NCBI RefSeq assembly: GCF_001953355.1
Contig: NZ_MPIY01000001.1
Coordinates: 124,001 to 188,000, forward strand
DNA from: Polynucleobacter sphagniphilus
Lineage (GTDB): Bacteria > Pseudomonadota > Gammaproteobacteria > Burkholderiales > Burkholderiaceae
DNA length: 64,000 bases
Reading direction: 5' to 3'
Each line of letters begins with the position of its first letter. The first letter of the stretch is position 1. The notes under the pieces were generated by a model. That model made no database searches. It was given only the letters and a program-made list of their open reading frames with translations, and had not been told where the DNA came from. Below, one piece after another: positions 18,782 through 27,836 of the stretch. The position numbers and the translations under genes were made by a program.

Positions 18782-19249
18782 TTATTTTGCTTCTTGAGCG
18801 GCCTGTAATACCTCTGTCACATGGCCCGGAACCTTGAGGCCGCGCCACTCTTTTACTAGCTTGCCGGAGGAGTCAAACAGGAAGGTGCTGCGCTCAACAC
18901 CGCGGACTTGCTTGCCATACATATTTTTCATCTTCATGACTCCAAATAGCTGGCAAAGCACTTCTTCAGTATCGGCCACCAACTCAAAAGGCAACTCTAA
19001 TTTGCTGCGGAAATTGTCATGTGATTTAAGGCTATCGCGTGATACCCCCACGACCAGGGTATTCGCTTTTGTGAATGCCTCAATATTGTCGCGGAACTCT
19101 CCTGATTCGGCAGTGCAACCTGGCGTCATATCCTTGGGATAGAAATAGAGAACCAACTTCTTGCCTTGAACTGAAGTTGGAGAAAAGGTGAGTCCAGAGG
19201 TTGCAGGTACTTCGCACTGGGGAATGGGTTGTCCAATTGCTACTGTCAT
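18782..19249 (-). CDS. bcp: Thioredoxin-dependent peroxiredoxin (BCP/PrxQ type)
   Basis: Reduces hydroperoxides using a peroxidatic cysteine. The 155-aa protein has YFYPKDMTPGCTAESGEFRD, with the peroxidatic Cys45. The position five residues later, a Cys in the atypical 2-Cys E. coli form, is Gly/Ser-type here, so it belongs to the variant without that resolving Cys. One other Cys (VLCQLFGV) is nearby. ATG at 19249 has AAGGA five bases upstream; an ATG two codons earlier is too close to that site. Confidence 0.93.
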   Translation of the reverse strand: MTVAIGQPIPQCEVPATSGLTFSPTSVQGKKLVLYFYPKDMTPGCTAESGEFRDNIEAFTKANTLVVGVSRDSLKSHDNFRSKLELPFELVADTEEVLCQLFGVMKMKNMYGKQVRGVERSTFLFDSSGKLVKEWRGLKVPGHVTEVLQAAQEAK

Positions 19250-19308
19250 GATCATCCTTTGATTGATTAATGTTGCCTCAGATCCCTAATAATTCTGATG
19301 TTAATTAT

Positions 19309-20226
19309 TTAGGGTGATTCAATAATTAACTCGCCACTTCTATTTGGTATTTCGCCCCAGGCGAGGGGTAATACAGCTATTTTATCGAGTTGTTTCGTAG
19401 CCGCCCATGATTGGTGTAACTCCCCCATGGTAACTAGTTCGTGACCTTGATTTAACCAGCCTATCAGCAACTTCTCAAACGCAGGGAGTAGTTTCTGGCC
19501 CTCTAGTTCTGCGTGGAGGGTGAAAACCTGGTCATTTGGATTGCTACCAGTGATTTCTAGTAACTTGGTCACCGCGCCAAATTCATCAGCCCCATCAATA
19601 CCAATTAATTCATCAAATGTCGGTAAGGTAGTGGGATATTGCACATGCTTTGCTTTCCCGGAGGGTAGCTGGAGGCGATATGGCATTAAGTTGGGTTCTG
19701 CCCTGCCATCCGAGGAATAGGTAATGCCCCATTGATCGAGTTGCTCAAAAGCGGCTTCATTCATTTGCCAACCTGCAGCACCATAGGTGGCGGGAGGGCG
19801 ACCAAATATCTCTAGAAAACGATCCCAACTTTTTTGCATCTGAGCCTTAGTCCAGACTGCATCTTGCTTGCGCACATTATCTTGCCAGTCCACGTGGTCC
19901 CACGTATGGATTCCAGTTTCATGACCAGCCGCATCAATTGCTTGCATTTCCTTGGCAGCTTTTTTGCCAATATCAGGCCCTGGTAGCAGTACACCATACA
20001 GCAGGGTTTTGATGCCGTAATGCTCAAGCACAGAGGTACGGCTGACCTTCTTAAGAAAGCCAGGCCGAAAGACGCGTTTCAGGGCCCACCCGGTATGGTC
20101 AGGGCCAAGACTAAATAGAAAGGTTGCCTTAAGACCAAAACGCGCTAGGGCGCGCGCTAAGTTTGGAACACCTTCCTGAGTACCGCGTAAGGTATCTACA
20201 TCTACCTTGAGTGCTATTTTGGCCAT
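19309..20226 (-). CDS. arnD: 4-deoxy-4-formamido-L-arabinose-phosphoundecaprenol deformylase
   Basis: Polysaccharide-deacetylase-family metal enzyme that removes the formyl group from undecaprenyl-phosphate-Ara4FN at the cytoplasmic face of the inner membrane. The 305-aa protein starts with the ArnD pattern LKVDVDTLRGTQEGVP (metal-binding Asp), has ETGIHTWDHVDWQD (His pair) and RPPATYGAAGW. It is the last gene of the arn operon, 13 bases after the decarboxylase gene. Confidence 0.94.
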   Translation of the reverse strand: MAKIALKVDVDTLRGTQEGVPNLARALARFGLKATFLFSLGPDHTGWALKRVFRPGFLKKVSRTSVLEHYGIKTLLYGVLLPGPDIGKKAAKEMQAIDAAGHETGIHTWDHVDWQDNVRKQDAVWTKAQMQKSWDRFLEIFGRPPATYGAAGWQMNEAAFEQLDQWGITYSSDGRAEPNLMPYRLQLPSGKAKHVQYPTTLPTFDELIGIDGADEFGAVTKLLEITGSNPNDQVFTLHAELEGQKLLPAFEKLLIGWLNQGHELVTMGELHQSWAATKQLDKIAVLPLAWGEIPNRSGELIIESP

Positions 20227-20238
20227 GAACCTCGGTGC

Positions 20239-21285
20239 TTACTCTTTATCGACCAGGTGACGGGCTTTTTCAACATCTTGACGGTATGCTTCAAAAATAT
20301 TCTTGAGCGCTTCAGCCATGGTTGTCGTTGGCTTCCAGCCTAATTCACTCATGGTGTTGTCAATTGCAGGAACGCGATTTTGTACATCCTGATAACCTTC
20401 ACCGTAATAAGCGCCTGAAGTCGTTTCCACGATCTTGACTGCGTTGGCTGTCTTTGCGTACTCAGGAATGCTTCTAGCAATTTCCAGCATTTGGTTGGCG
20501 AGTTCACGCACGGAGTGATTATTTTTGGGGTTGCCGATGTTGTAAATCTTGCCATTGGCTACGCCATCTTTATTGGCAATGATGTGCATCAACGCATCGA
20601 TACCATCATCAATATAGGTGAAAGCACGTTTTTGAGCGCCACCATCTACTAAATTGATTGGTTCACCACGTACGATGTGACCGAGGAACTGAGTAACTAC
20701 GCGGGAAGAGCCTTCTTTTGGAGTGTAGATACTATCAAGGCCAGGTCCAATCCAGTTAAACGGACGGAAGAGGGTAAAGCGTAAGCCTTCCATGCCGTAA
20801 CCCCAAATGACGCGATCCATCAGTTGCTTAGAGCAGGCGTAGATCCAGCGCGGTTTATTAATTGGGCCATAAACCATATTCGATTTCGCAGGATCAAATT
20901 CGCCATCTTCACACATGCCATACACCTCAGAGGTGGATGGAAAGACCAAGTGCTTTTTATATTTGACGGCTGAACGAACGATTGGAAGGTTGGCTTCAAA
21001 ATCGAGCTCAAATACTTTAAGTGGTTGCTGTACATAAGTTGCTGGGGTAGCAATCGCAACTAAAGGCAGTATGACATCGCATTTACGGATGTGATACTCA
21101 ACCCATTCTTTATTGATAGTAATATCGCCCTCGAAGAAATGCATGCGAGGATGATTTATCAAATCACCCAAGCGGTCATTTTGCATATCCATGCCGTAGA
21201 CGTCCCAATCGGTTGTCTCCAGAATGCGTTTCGAAAGGTGATGGCCAATAAAACCGTTTACGCCAAGAATGAGTACTTTTTTCAT
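20239..21285 (-). CDS. arnA: UDP-glucuronate decarboxylase (stand-alone ArnA C-terminal domain)
   Basis: NAD-dependent oxidative decarboxylation of UDP-glucuronate to UDP-4-keto-arabinose, first committed step of Ara4N synthesis. The 348-aa extended SDR protein has the Rossmann motif GVNGFIGHHLSKRI, STSEVYG and the catalytic YACSK (Tyr-Lys). In enterobacteria this is the C-terminal half of the bifunctional ArnA; here it is a separate gene, downstream of the formyltransferase gene with a 39-base gap. Length is complete for the single domain. Confidence 0.94.
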   Translation of the reverse strand: MKKVLILGVNGFIGHHLSKRILETTDWDVYGMDMQNDRLGDLINHPRMHFFEGDITINKEWVEYHIRKCDVILPLVAIATPATYVQQPLKVFELDFEANLPIVRSAVKYKKHLVFPSTSEVYGMCEDGEFDPAKSNMVYGPINKPRWIYACSKQLMDRVIWGYGMEGLRFTLFRPFNWIGPGLDSIYTPKEGSSRVVTQFLGHIVRGEPINLVDGGAQKRAFTYIDDGIDALMHIIANKDGVANGKIYNIGNPKNNHSVRELANQMLEIARSIPEYAKTANAVKIVETTSGAYYGEGYQDVQNRVPAIDNTMSELGWKPTTTMAEALKNIFEAYRQDVEKARHLVDKE

Positions 21286-21324
21286 CTTTACTGCCTCGTA
21301 TTAATCGAATCTGTTTGTGCCGCG

Positions 21325-22200
21325 CTAATTATTTTGTTTTGCTGGGAACCAATGGAGTATCTCTACTGCCTGTTGGTTGCCGCAAATCCCGAATACCCGA
21401 TTATCAACCACTTGGATACCAGGCGCCCCAAGATTGAGCTGACTCGGAAATGGCCCTTTCAGGGTGGTTTTTGCAACGATTTGATCTTGCCCTTGCCACT
21501 GCGTGAACGCGCCCGGATACGGCGGGGCAACTGCTCTCACTAGATCATGGACCTGCTGGGCTGTTTTGCCCCAATCTATCCGCCCATCCGCTGGTTTACG
21601 GCCGCCAAAATAACTTCCTTTGGCCAGTTCATTGGGCTTTCTGGGAACCTTTCCCTGGATCAAGGCTGGCAAAACTTGCTTCATGACTTCAACGGCAGCT
21701 TTGCTCACTTTTCCAAACACATCTGTCGCCGTTTCATCTGGGCCAATACTGACTGCAATTTGACCAACAATATCACCCGCATCTGGCTTTGTTTCCATAA
21801 CATGCAAGCTAGCGCCTGTTTGTATTTCTCCATGCAAGATCGCCCAATTGACTGGAGCGCGGCCGCGGTATTTTGGCAATAGCGAGCCATGCATGTTTAA
21901 GGCTGCAATCTTGGCGCAACTTAAGATCTCGCCAGAAATTATGTGTCTGTAATAAAAAGAGAAAATATAGTCGGGGGAAATTGCCTGAATTTTTGGGGTG
22001 AGAGTCTGTAATTCAGTGGCGCTCGGTGTGAGATAAGGGATTCCTTTTTCTTCACACAGCTTAGCAACACTTCCAAACCAAACATTTTCCTTGGGGTCGT
22101 CTTGATGGGTGAGAACGAGATCTATTGTGACGCCCGCTTCCAATAGTGCATTGAGGCAATTGACGCCCACATCATGGTAGGCAAAGACGACCGCGTGCAA
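21325..22200 (-). CDS. arnA: UDP-Ara4N formyltransferase (stand-alone ArnA N-terminal domain)
   Basis: Transfers a formyl group from 10-formyltetrahydrofolate to UDP-Ara4N. The 291-aa protein aligns by eye with the N-terminal half of ArnA, with the catalytic triad visible as ALNMHGSLLPKYRGRAP (Asn, His) and KPDAGDIVGQ (Asp). It starts immediately at the arnC stop (adjacent, no gap), so translation is coupled. The second half of ArnA is encoded by the next gene. Confidence 0.93.
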   Translation of the reverse strand: MHAVVFAYHDVGVNCLNALLEAGVTIDLVLTHQDDPKENVWFGSVAKLCEEKGIPYLTPSATELQTLTPKIQAISPDYIFSFYYRHIISGEILSCAKIAALNMHGSLLPKYRGRAPVNWAILHGEIQTGASLHVMETKPDAGDIVGQIAVSIGPDETATDVFGKVSKAAVEVMKQVLPALIQGKVPRKPNELAKGSYFGGRKPADGRIDWGKTAQQVHDLVRAVAPPYPGAFTQWQGQDQIVAKTTLKGPFPSQLNLGAPGIQVVDNRVFGICGNQQAVEILHWFPAKQNN

Positions 22201-23172
22201 TTATTTTTTCTCTAAAACGGTTTGAACTACGTAGCGTGGTCGTTGCCTTACTTGTTGGTAGATGCGACCCACATATTCACCTAGTAAACCTAGGCCAAAT
22301 AACATGACCCCAATTAGGAAAAAGGTGAGTGCGAAGAGGGTAAATACACCCTCTACTTCAGCCCCTAAAACAAAGCGACGAATCAGAAGGTAAATAAATA
22401 AACTGCCAGCAGCCAAAGATAAAAGCATGCCTAGACCAGAAAAAATCTGCAACGGCATTACCGAGAAGCCGGTGACCAAATCAAAGTTCAGGCGAATCAA
22501 TTGATATAAGCTGTATTTAGATTCACCAGCAAAGCGTTCTTCATGCTTCACAGTAATCTCGGTGGGATTGGCTGCAAAGGTATAAGCAAGGGCCGGAATA
22601 AAAGTATTGCTTTCATCACACTGACGCACAAGATCAACAATACGGCGGCTATAGCCACGTAACATGCAACCTTGATCAGTCATAGTGATGCGCGTAATGT
22701 TTTCGCGTAAGCGATTCATTGCACGTGAAGCAAATTTTCTAAAAAAGCTATCGCGACGATCTGCGCGAATTGTTCCTACATAGTCGTGACCATGAATTAG
22801 TTGTTGAACCAGGGCATCAATTTCTTCGGGTGGATTTTGCAGGTCTGCATCAAGGGTAATGATGTATTGGCCTCGAGCATATTCAAAGCCAGCCATGATG
22901 GCCATATGCTGGCCAAAATTGCTGTGAAAGAGTACGGCCCGTGTGACATCAGGGCGCAACTCTACTTGTTTGGCCAGAATGCCTGCAGAACGGTCTTTGC
23001 TGCCATCGTTTACAAAAACGATTTCATAGGCAAGATTGCGCTTGCTGGCAAGGGAGTCCAAAGCAGGATAAAGGCGATCAAAAAGGGCTTGGAGGCCATC
23101 CTCCTCGTTGTAAACAGGTATTACAACGCTCAGCTTGGGTGTGCCGGTTTGGCTCTCTAAATTGGCAGTCAT
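22201..23172 (-). CDS. arnC: Undecaprenyl-phosphate 4-deoxy-4-formamido-L-arabinose transferase
   Basis: GT2 glycosyltransferase that moves Ara4FN from UDP to undecaprenyl phosphate. The 323-aa protein has LSVVIPVYNEEDGL, the DxD-type site TLDADLQNPPEEI, EERFAGESKYSL, and two C-terminal transmembrane helices. The start is uncertain: ATG at 23172 gives a conventional N-terminus, while an ATG at 23208 adds twelve basic residues; neither has a good ribosome-binding site. Confidence 0.92.
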   Translation of the reverse strand: MTANLESQTGTPKLSVVIPVYNEEDGLQALFDRLYPALDSLASKRNLAYEIVFVNDGSKDRSAGILAKQVELRPDVTRAVLFHSNFGQHMAIMAGFEYARGQYIITLDADLQNPPEEIDALVQQLIHGHDYVGTIRADRRDSFFRKFASRAMNRLRENITRITMTDQGCMLRGYSRRIVDLVRQCDESNTFIPALAYTFAANPTEITVKHEERFAGESKYSLYQLIRLNFDLVTGFSVMPLQIFSGLGMLLSLAAGSLFIYLLIRRFVLGAEVEGVFTLFALTFFLIGVMLFGLGLLGEYVGRIYQQVRQRPRYVVQTVLEKK

Positions 23173-23244
23173 AGTGCAATTTTGCCTGATCTTCGATTTT
23201 CCCTTCATTTCTGCGGAAAAACAGGTTTTTGACGCTTATTGGAC

Positions 23245-24405
23245 TTATTTTTTAGCGTGTTGCTGCAGAATGTTGACTAAGGCTTCAACTACTCGACCGA
23301 TATCCTCATCTGCCATTCCCGGAAAGAGGGGGAGCGTCAAAATGGATCGGCCGATCCGCTTCGCAACGGGGGTATCACTCGCTTGGTAGCCAAGATTTTT
23401 GTATAGACTAAAACCAGTGATGGCCGGGTAATGAACGCCAGTACCAATCCCAAGCTCTTTGAGCTCGGTCATGACTTGGGCGCGATCGACATTTAATTGC
23501 TCAAGAGGTAAAACGACTTGAAACATATGCCAATTAGTATCAGTGAAATTCTCCACTGGCAACTCTAACTGGAGATGCTCGAGGCCAGCACTTTTTAATT
23601 TTGCACGAAATGCATCAAAGTATTGACGCGCCAGATTGGTTCTGCGAATTTGATAGCTCGGTAATTGTTTGAGCTGATGCAAACCAATGGCTGCATTGAG
23701 GTCAGTCAGATTATCTTTCCCGCCCAAGACCTCTACATCCATGCCGTCCATGCCTTGACGAGTAAGACCTTGCAGTCGCAGCTTTTCCGCTAGCAGCGCT
23801 TCCTTCTCATTATTTAATACCAGGCAACCGCCCTCTACGGTGGATAAGTTTTTGTTTGCCTGAAAACTAAAGCTCACTAAATCACCAAAGGCACCAATTT
23901 TTTTATCATTCCATTGGGAGCCAAATGCTTGGGCAGCATCTTCAATAACACGTAAATTAAATTGCTTTGCTATTGCGTAAAGCTCGTCCATGTTGACCGG
24001 CAATCCAGCTAGATATACCGGCATGATTGCTTTTGTTTGTGGTGTCACTGCTGCGGCGATCTTGGATAAATCCAGATTGCGCGTTCTTGGATCAATGTCT
24101 ACAAAAATGGGCTTTGCACCCACGCCTAGAATGACATTGGACGTGGCCACCCAAGAAATAGGTGTTGTGATCACCTCATCACCTGGACCAATTCCGGCAA
24201 CTTGCAGGGCAATTTTCATGGTAGCTGTGCCATTGGCAAAACAGCGGACGGGACGGCCACCAAAATAGTCGCTTAATGTTGCTTCAAATTCAGCTAACTT
24301 AGGGCCTGAAGTAACCCAGCCAGAGCGCAATACCTCGCCCACCGCATCAATCGTTTCTTGGTTAAAGCTGGGTCGAGTGAAGGGGATAAAGGGTAGTGCT
24401 GACAT
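23245..24405 (-). CDS. arnB: UDP-4-amino-4-deoxy-L-arabinose aminotransferase
   Basis: PLP-dependent DegT/DnrJ/EryC1-family enzyme converting UDP-4-keto-arabinose to UDP-Ara4N with glutamate as donor. The 386-aa protein begins with IPFTRPSF and SGWVTSGPKLAEFE, has EDAAQAFGSQWNDKKIGAFGD and the PLP lysine in SFQANKNLSTVEGG. ATG at 24405 has AGAAGG six bases upstream. It lies 26 bases after arnT. Confidence 0.94.
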   Translation of the reverse strand: MSALPFIPFTRPSFNQETIDAVGEVLRSGWVTSGPKLAEFEATLSDYFGGRPVRCFANGTATMKIALQVAGIGPGDEVITTPISWVATSNVILGVGAKPIFVDIDPRTRNLDLSKIAAAVTPQTKAIMPVYLAGLPVNMDELYAIAKQFNLRVIEDAAQAFGSQWNDKKIGAFGDLVSFSFQANKNLSTVEGGCLVLNNEKEALLAEKLRLQGLTRQGMDGMDVEVLGGKDNLTDLNAAIGLHQLKQLPSYQIRRTNLARQYFDAFRAKLKSAGLEHLQLELPVENFTDTNWHMFQVVLPLEQLNVDRAQVMTELKELGIGTGVHYPAITGFSLYKNLGYQASDTPVAKRIGRSILTLPLFPGMADEDIGRVVEALVNILQQHAKK

Positions 24406-24431
24406 GGGCAACCTTCTGATTGACTGATTGA

Positions 24432-26123
24432 TTATTGAGAGAAGCTTACCGCATCTGGATGCTTCACAATCACCCTTCGAGAATCGCGCCCAAGCTCCTG
24501 CATAGGTAGTCCGGTTTTTTGCAGTTCTAGATATTGTTCTGGAACCATGAGGGCATAAGCACTTTGATCCTCATTCCAGCGGACTTTAAAAGCATCTAAG
24601 GAGGGGATCCACAAATCGGGCTCTTGATTTACGCCGAACTCAAGTTCATCTGGAAACTCCACCATCACCATAGTTCTACCTAGGTAAAAAGGAACTGTGT
24701 GATCCAAGATACGGACAGAATAAATATTGGCGTTCTTGGGAATACTTGCTTTGACTTGATTAGCCAGATCGATGCCCGAAACTGCCCGACCCAGCACTTC
24801 ATGGCCGGTGCCAGCAATAATCGCGCACAGAAAAAAACCACTCGCAAAACTGGTAATACTGGCCAAACCCTTGCGTTTACTTTGTACGAATGCGAAGAGA
24901 TTAAAGCCAATGAGCGCAATCAGAGCGGCAATGACCCAGTGGGTGTATTGCGTATATGCCTCAATCTCATCGGGTCGAGCTTGTTGGCCAATTGCAGACA
25001 AAAAGAAGAATCCCACAAAACCCAACATTGCAAAACCAAGAGTCTGCAATTGCCAAGATTTAGAGAGTGAATTAATGAGACCTAAATTTCGATCTAGGCA
25101 ATTGCCAACCAGCATTGCTAGTGCTGGAAAAATGGGAATGATGTACCCGGGCAATTTGGAGTGAGAGATACTGAAGAAACCGAGTATCACCAAAAACCAG
25201 CAGACCAAGAGCCAGCTAGGGGAGAAGTAACCACGTCGCTCGCGCCAGGCCTGTGCAATCGAGCTTGGGATTTGTGCTATCCATGGCAAGAAACCAATCA
25301 ATAGCAATGGTATGAAATAGTAGATGGGGCCGGTACGACTATGGTCATCTTGGGTAAAGCGCTGCAAGTGTTCGTGAATAAAGAAAAATTCAAGGAATTC
25401 GGGATTGCGCCTCGCCACTAGCGCAAACCAGGGTGCAGTAATTGCTAAATAGAGTGCGATCCCACTGATGAGATACAGACGCTTCCAAATTTTCCAATCC
25501 CAAGCGGATATCGAGTACACCACAAAGACCATCGCCGGAATTGCTATGCCAATGACGCCTTTAGAAAGGGTGGCTAATGCCATACAAGCCCAACAAGCCC
25601 ACATCCAATTTCGAGAAAGCGTTTTATTTTCCGATGATTGTGCAAATAGCAAACTACAGAGTGCAGCAACTAAAAAAGCGGAAAGACCCATATCGAGGGA
25701 GTTGAAGTGTCCCGCAATCACCCACATGGGGCTTGAGGCAAGTACTAATGCGCCTAACCAGCCGGCCCGCGCGTTGTAAATTCGCGCCCCAGTAAAACCA
25801 ATACAAAGAATAGTCAGAAAGCCAGTGAGCGCAGTCCATAACCTTGCCTGCCAATCGCCAATGCCGAAAGCTTGAAATGCAGCAGCGGTCGCCCAAATTT
25901 GTAGGGGTGGTTTTTCAAAATACTTATAGCCGTTATAACGTGGGGTGATCCAGTCACCGGTGACCAGCATTTCACGAGCCATTTCTGCATAACGCCCCTC
26001 ATCAGATGGAATAAGGTGACGATAGTTGAGTGTGCCAAACCAGAGTAAGCTATAGAGCAATACTAATAAAAGGATCTTGCCTGGATTTAAAGCGCTTGAC
26101 TGCCGGATTTGCCCAAATTGCAT
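24432..26123 (-). CDS. arnT: Undecaprenyl-phosphate-Ara4N:lipid A Ara4N transferase
   Basis: Inner-membrane GT83 enzyme that adds Ara4N to lipid A phosphates on the periplasmic side, lowering negative charge and polymyxin binding. The 563-aa protein has about eleven to twelve hydrophobic segments, with the early periplasmic loop IPSDEGRYAEMAREM and FEKPPLQIW (acidic metal or substrate residues) and a periplasmic C-terminal domain. Its ATG overlaps the stop of the upstream Mth938-like gene by one base (TAATG). A general PMT-family role is the main alternative, but the neighbours argue for ArnT. Confidence 0.92.
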   Translation of the reverse strand: MQFGQIRQSSALNPGKILLLVLLYSLLWFGTLNYRHLIPSDEGRYAEMAREMLVTGDWITPRYNGYKYFEKPPLQIWATAAAFQAFGIGDWQARLWTALTGFLTILCIGFTGARIYNARAGWLGALVLASSPMWVIAGHFNSLDMGLSAFLVAALCSLLFAQSSENKTLSRNWMWACWACMALATLSKGVIGIAIPAMVFVVYSISAWDWKIWKRLYLISGIALYLAITAPWFALVARRNPEFLEFFFIHEHLQRFTQDDHSRTGPIYYFIPLLLIGFLPWIAQIPSSIAQAWRERRGYFSPSWLLVCWFLVILGFFSISHSKLPGYIIPIFPALAMLVGNCLDRNLGLINSLSKSWQLQTLGFAMLGFVGFFFLSAIGQQARPDEIEAYTQYTHWVIAALIALIGFNLFAFVQSKRKGLASITSFASGFFLCAIIAGTGHEVLGRAVSGIDLANQVKASIPKNANIYSVRILDHTVPFYLGRTMVMVEFPDELEFGVNQEPDLWIPSLDAFKVRWNEDQSAYALMVPEQYLELQKTGLPMQELGRDSRRVIVKHPDAVSFSQ

Positions 26124-26500
26124 TAAGCAGCGTCCACGAGTAAGGCCAGCATCACCTTGCGACCCTCGCCTACAAGGATGTTGTAAGTTCTGCAGGCAGC
26201 CTGTGAATTCATGATCTCAAAGCCAATTTTTGCGTTAATGAGGTCTTTCAAAAGCTCCGGTTTTGGGAATTGCTGACGTTTGCCGGTGCCAATCAGAATT
26301 AATTCTGGTTTCAAATCAATCATTTGTGTGAAATGACTTGGATTTAACTCCTCAAAAGCAGCAACTGGCCAACGCGATATAGCGCCATCTGAACTCAATA
26401 AAACCGCATGTTCATAAGGGATCTTATTAATCTCTACATAGCCAGCGCCGTATCCGGTAATGGCATTGGCTCCGAAGTGGGGGTCAGATTGAAGCTTCAC
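26123..26500 (-). CDS. Mth938-like domain protein (DUF498)
   Basis: 125-aa soluble protein of the Mth938/NDUFAF3-like fold, with ELILIGTGKRQQFP and IGFEIMNSQAACRTYNIL typical of the family. Bacterial members have no agreed biochemical role. It is the first gene of the arn string, and its stop codon overlaps the arnT start, so it is co-translated with arnT; whether that reflects function in Ara4N modification or simple operon sharing is unknown. Divergent from the aminotransferase gene at 26580. Confidence 0.88.
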   Translation of the reverse strand: MKLQSDPHFGANAITGYGAGYVEINKIPYEHAVLLSSDGAISRWPVAAFEELNPSHFTQMIDLKPELILIGTGKRQQFPKPELLKDLINAKIGFEIMNSQAACRTYNILVGEGRKVMLALLVDAA

Positions 26501-26579
26501 GTGGACTCTCTGTCATAATTATGTCGATTATAGCTAGCTGTTTTTTCCTAGATTTCAAGAACTTACCCTTTAATTTATT

Positions 26580-27836
26580 GTGAAACCCATCCTAAAGTCC
26601 GAAAAACTCAATAACGTTTGTTATGACATACGTGGACCCGTGCTGGAGCTTGCTCAGCGCATGGAGGAAGAGGGTCAAAAAATCATCAAATTAAACATCG
26701 GAAATGTGGGGGTATTCGGTTTTGATCCCCCTGAGGAGATACAGCTCGACATTATTCGCAATTTGGCTAATGCCTCTGCCTACTCAGATTCCAAGGGTAT
26801 TTTTGCTGCTCGCAAAGCCATCATGCAGTATTGCCAAGAAAAGGGTATCCAGGGCGTTACTCTGGAGGACATCTATACCGGCAATGGGGTGTCTGAGCTC
26901 ATCGTATTAGCAATGAATGCCTTGCTCAATACGGGTGATGAAGTCTTGGTGCCTGCGCCAGATTATCCCTTGTGGACGGCGGCAGTGAGTCTGTCTGGCG
27001 GTACTCCAGTGCATTACTTGTGCGATGAATCCAAAGAGTGGGCTCCGGATTTAGACGATCTTCGTAAAAAAATTACGCCTCGTACTAAAGCGATTGTGGC
27101 AATCAATCCCAATAATCCCACGGGCGCGATTTACTCTAAAGAAATCTTACTTGAGTTGACGCAGATTGCGCGTGAGCATGGTTTGATTTTGTTTGCCGAT
27201 GAAATCTACGACAAGATGTTGTATGACCAAGAGAAGCATATTTCGCTTGCATCTTTATCAACAGACGTAGTGGTGATCACCTTTAATGGCCTTTCTAAAA
27301 ATTATCGTTCTTGCGGCTATCGTGCTGGCTGGATGGTGGTTTCAGGTGATAAGGAAATGGTGCGCGACTATATTGAGGGTCTCAATATGTTGTCATCTAT
27401 GCGTCTGTGTGCCAACGTGCCAGGACAATACGCTATTCAAACAGCATTAGGCGGCTATCAAAGTATTAACGATTTAGTTGCTGAGGGTGGTCGCCTAGCA
27501 AAACAGCGCGATTTAGCCTGGAAATTGTTAACGGATATTCCAGGCGTTACCTGCGTGAAGCCAAAATCTGCCCTGTATTTGTTCCCGAAATTGGATCGCG
27601 ATATGTATCCAATTGAGGATGATCAGCAATTTGTTGCCGATTTATTAAAAGAGGAAAAGGTGTTGTTGGTGCAGGGCTCGGGTTTTAACTGGGTCCAGCC
27701 AGACCATTTCCGTGTAGTGTTCTTGCCCCATGAGGATGTGTTGAAAGAGGCTATTAGCCGCTTAGCGCGATTCTTGGAGCGTTATCGTCAAAAACATGGC
27801 CGCAAAGCGGCTTCAACAGCAGCAAAGGCATCATGA
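26580..27836 (+). CDS. alaA: Alanine-synthesising (AlaA-type) PLP aminotransferase
   Basis: Class I aminotransferase, probably glutamate-pyruvate. The 418-aa protein begins like E. coli AlaA (LNNVCYDIRGPVLELA), contains NPNNPTGAIYS near residue 178, DEIYDKMLYD, and the PLP lysine in FNGLSKNYRSCGYRAGW. The GTG start at 26580 has no ribosome-binding site but matches the conserved N-terminus. A Lys/Ala-rich tail extends the C-terminus. The hom start overlaps its stop (ATGA). AlaC-like specificity is possible. Confidence 0.88.
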   Translation: MKPILKSEKLNNVCYDIRGPVLELAQRMEEEGQKIIKLNIGNVGVFGFDPPEEIQLDIIRNLANASAYSDSKGIFAARKAIMQYCQEKGIQGVTLEDIYTGNGVSELIVLAMNALLNTGDEVLVPAPDYPLWTAAVSLSGGTPVHYLCDESKEWAPDLDDLRKKITPRTKAIVAINPNNPTGAIYSKEILLELTQIAREHGLILFADEIYDKMLYDQEKHISLASLSTDVVVITFNGLSKNYRSCGYRAGWMVVSGDKEMVRDYIEGLNMLSSMRLCANVPGQYAIQTALGGYQSINDLVAEGGRLAKQRDLAWKLLTDIPGVTCVKPKSALYLFPKLDRDMYPIEDDQQFVADLLKEEKVLLVQGSGFNWVQPDHFRVVFLPHEDVLKEAISRLARFLERYRQKHGRKAASTAAKAS

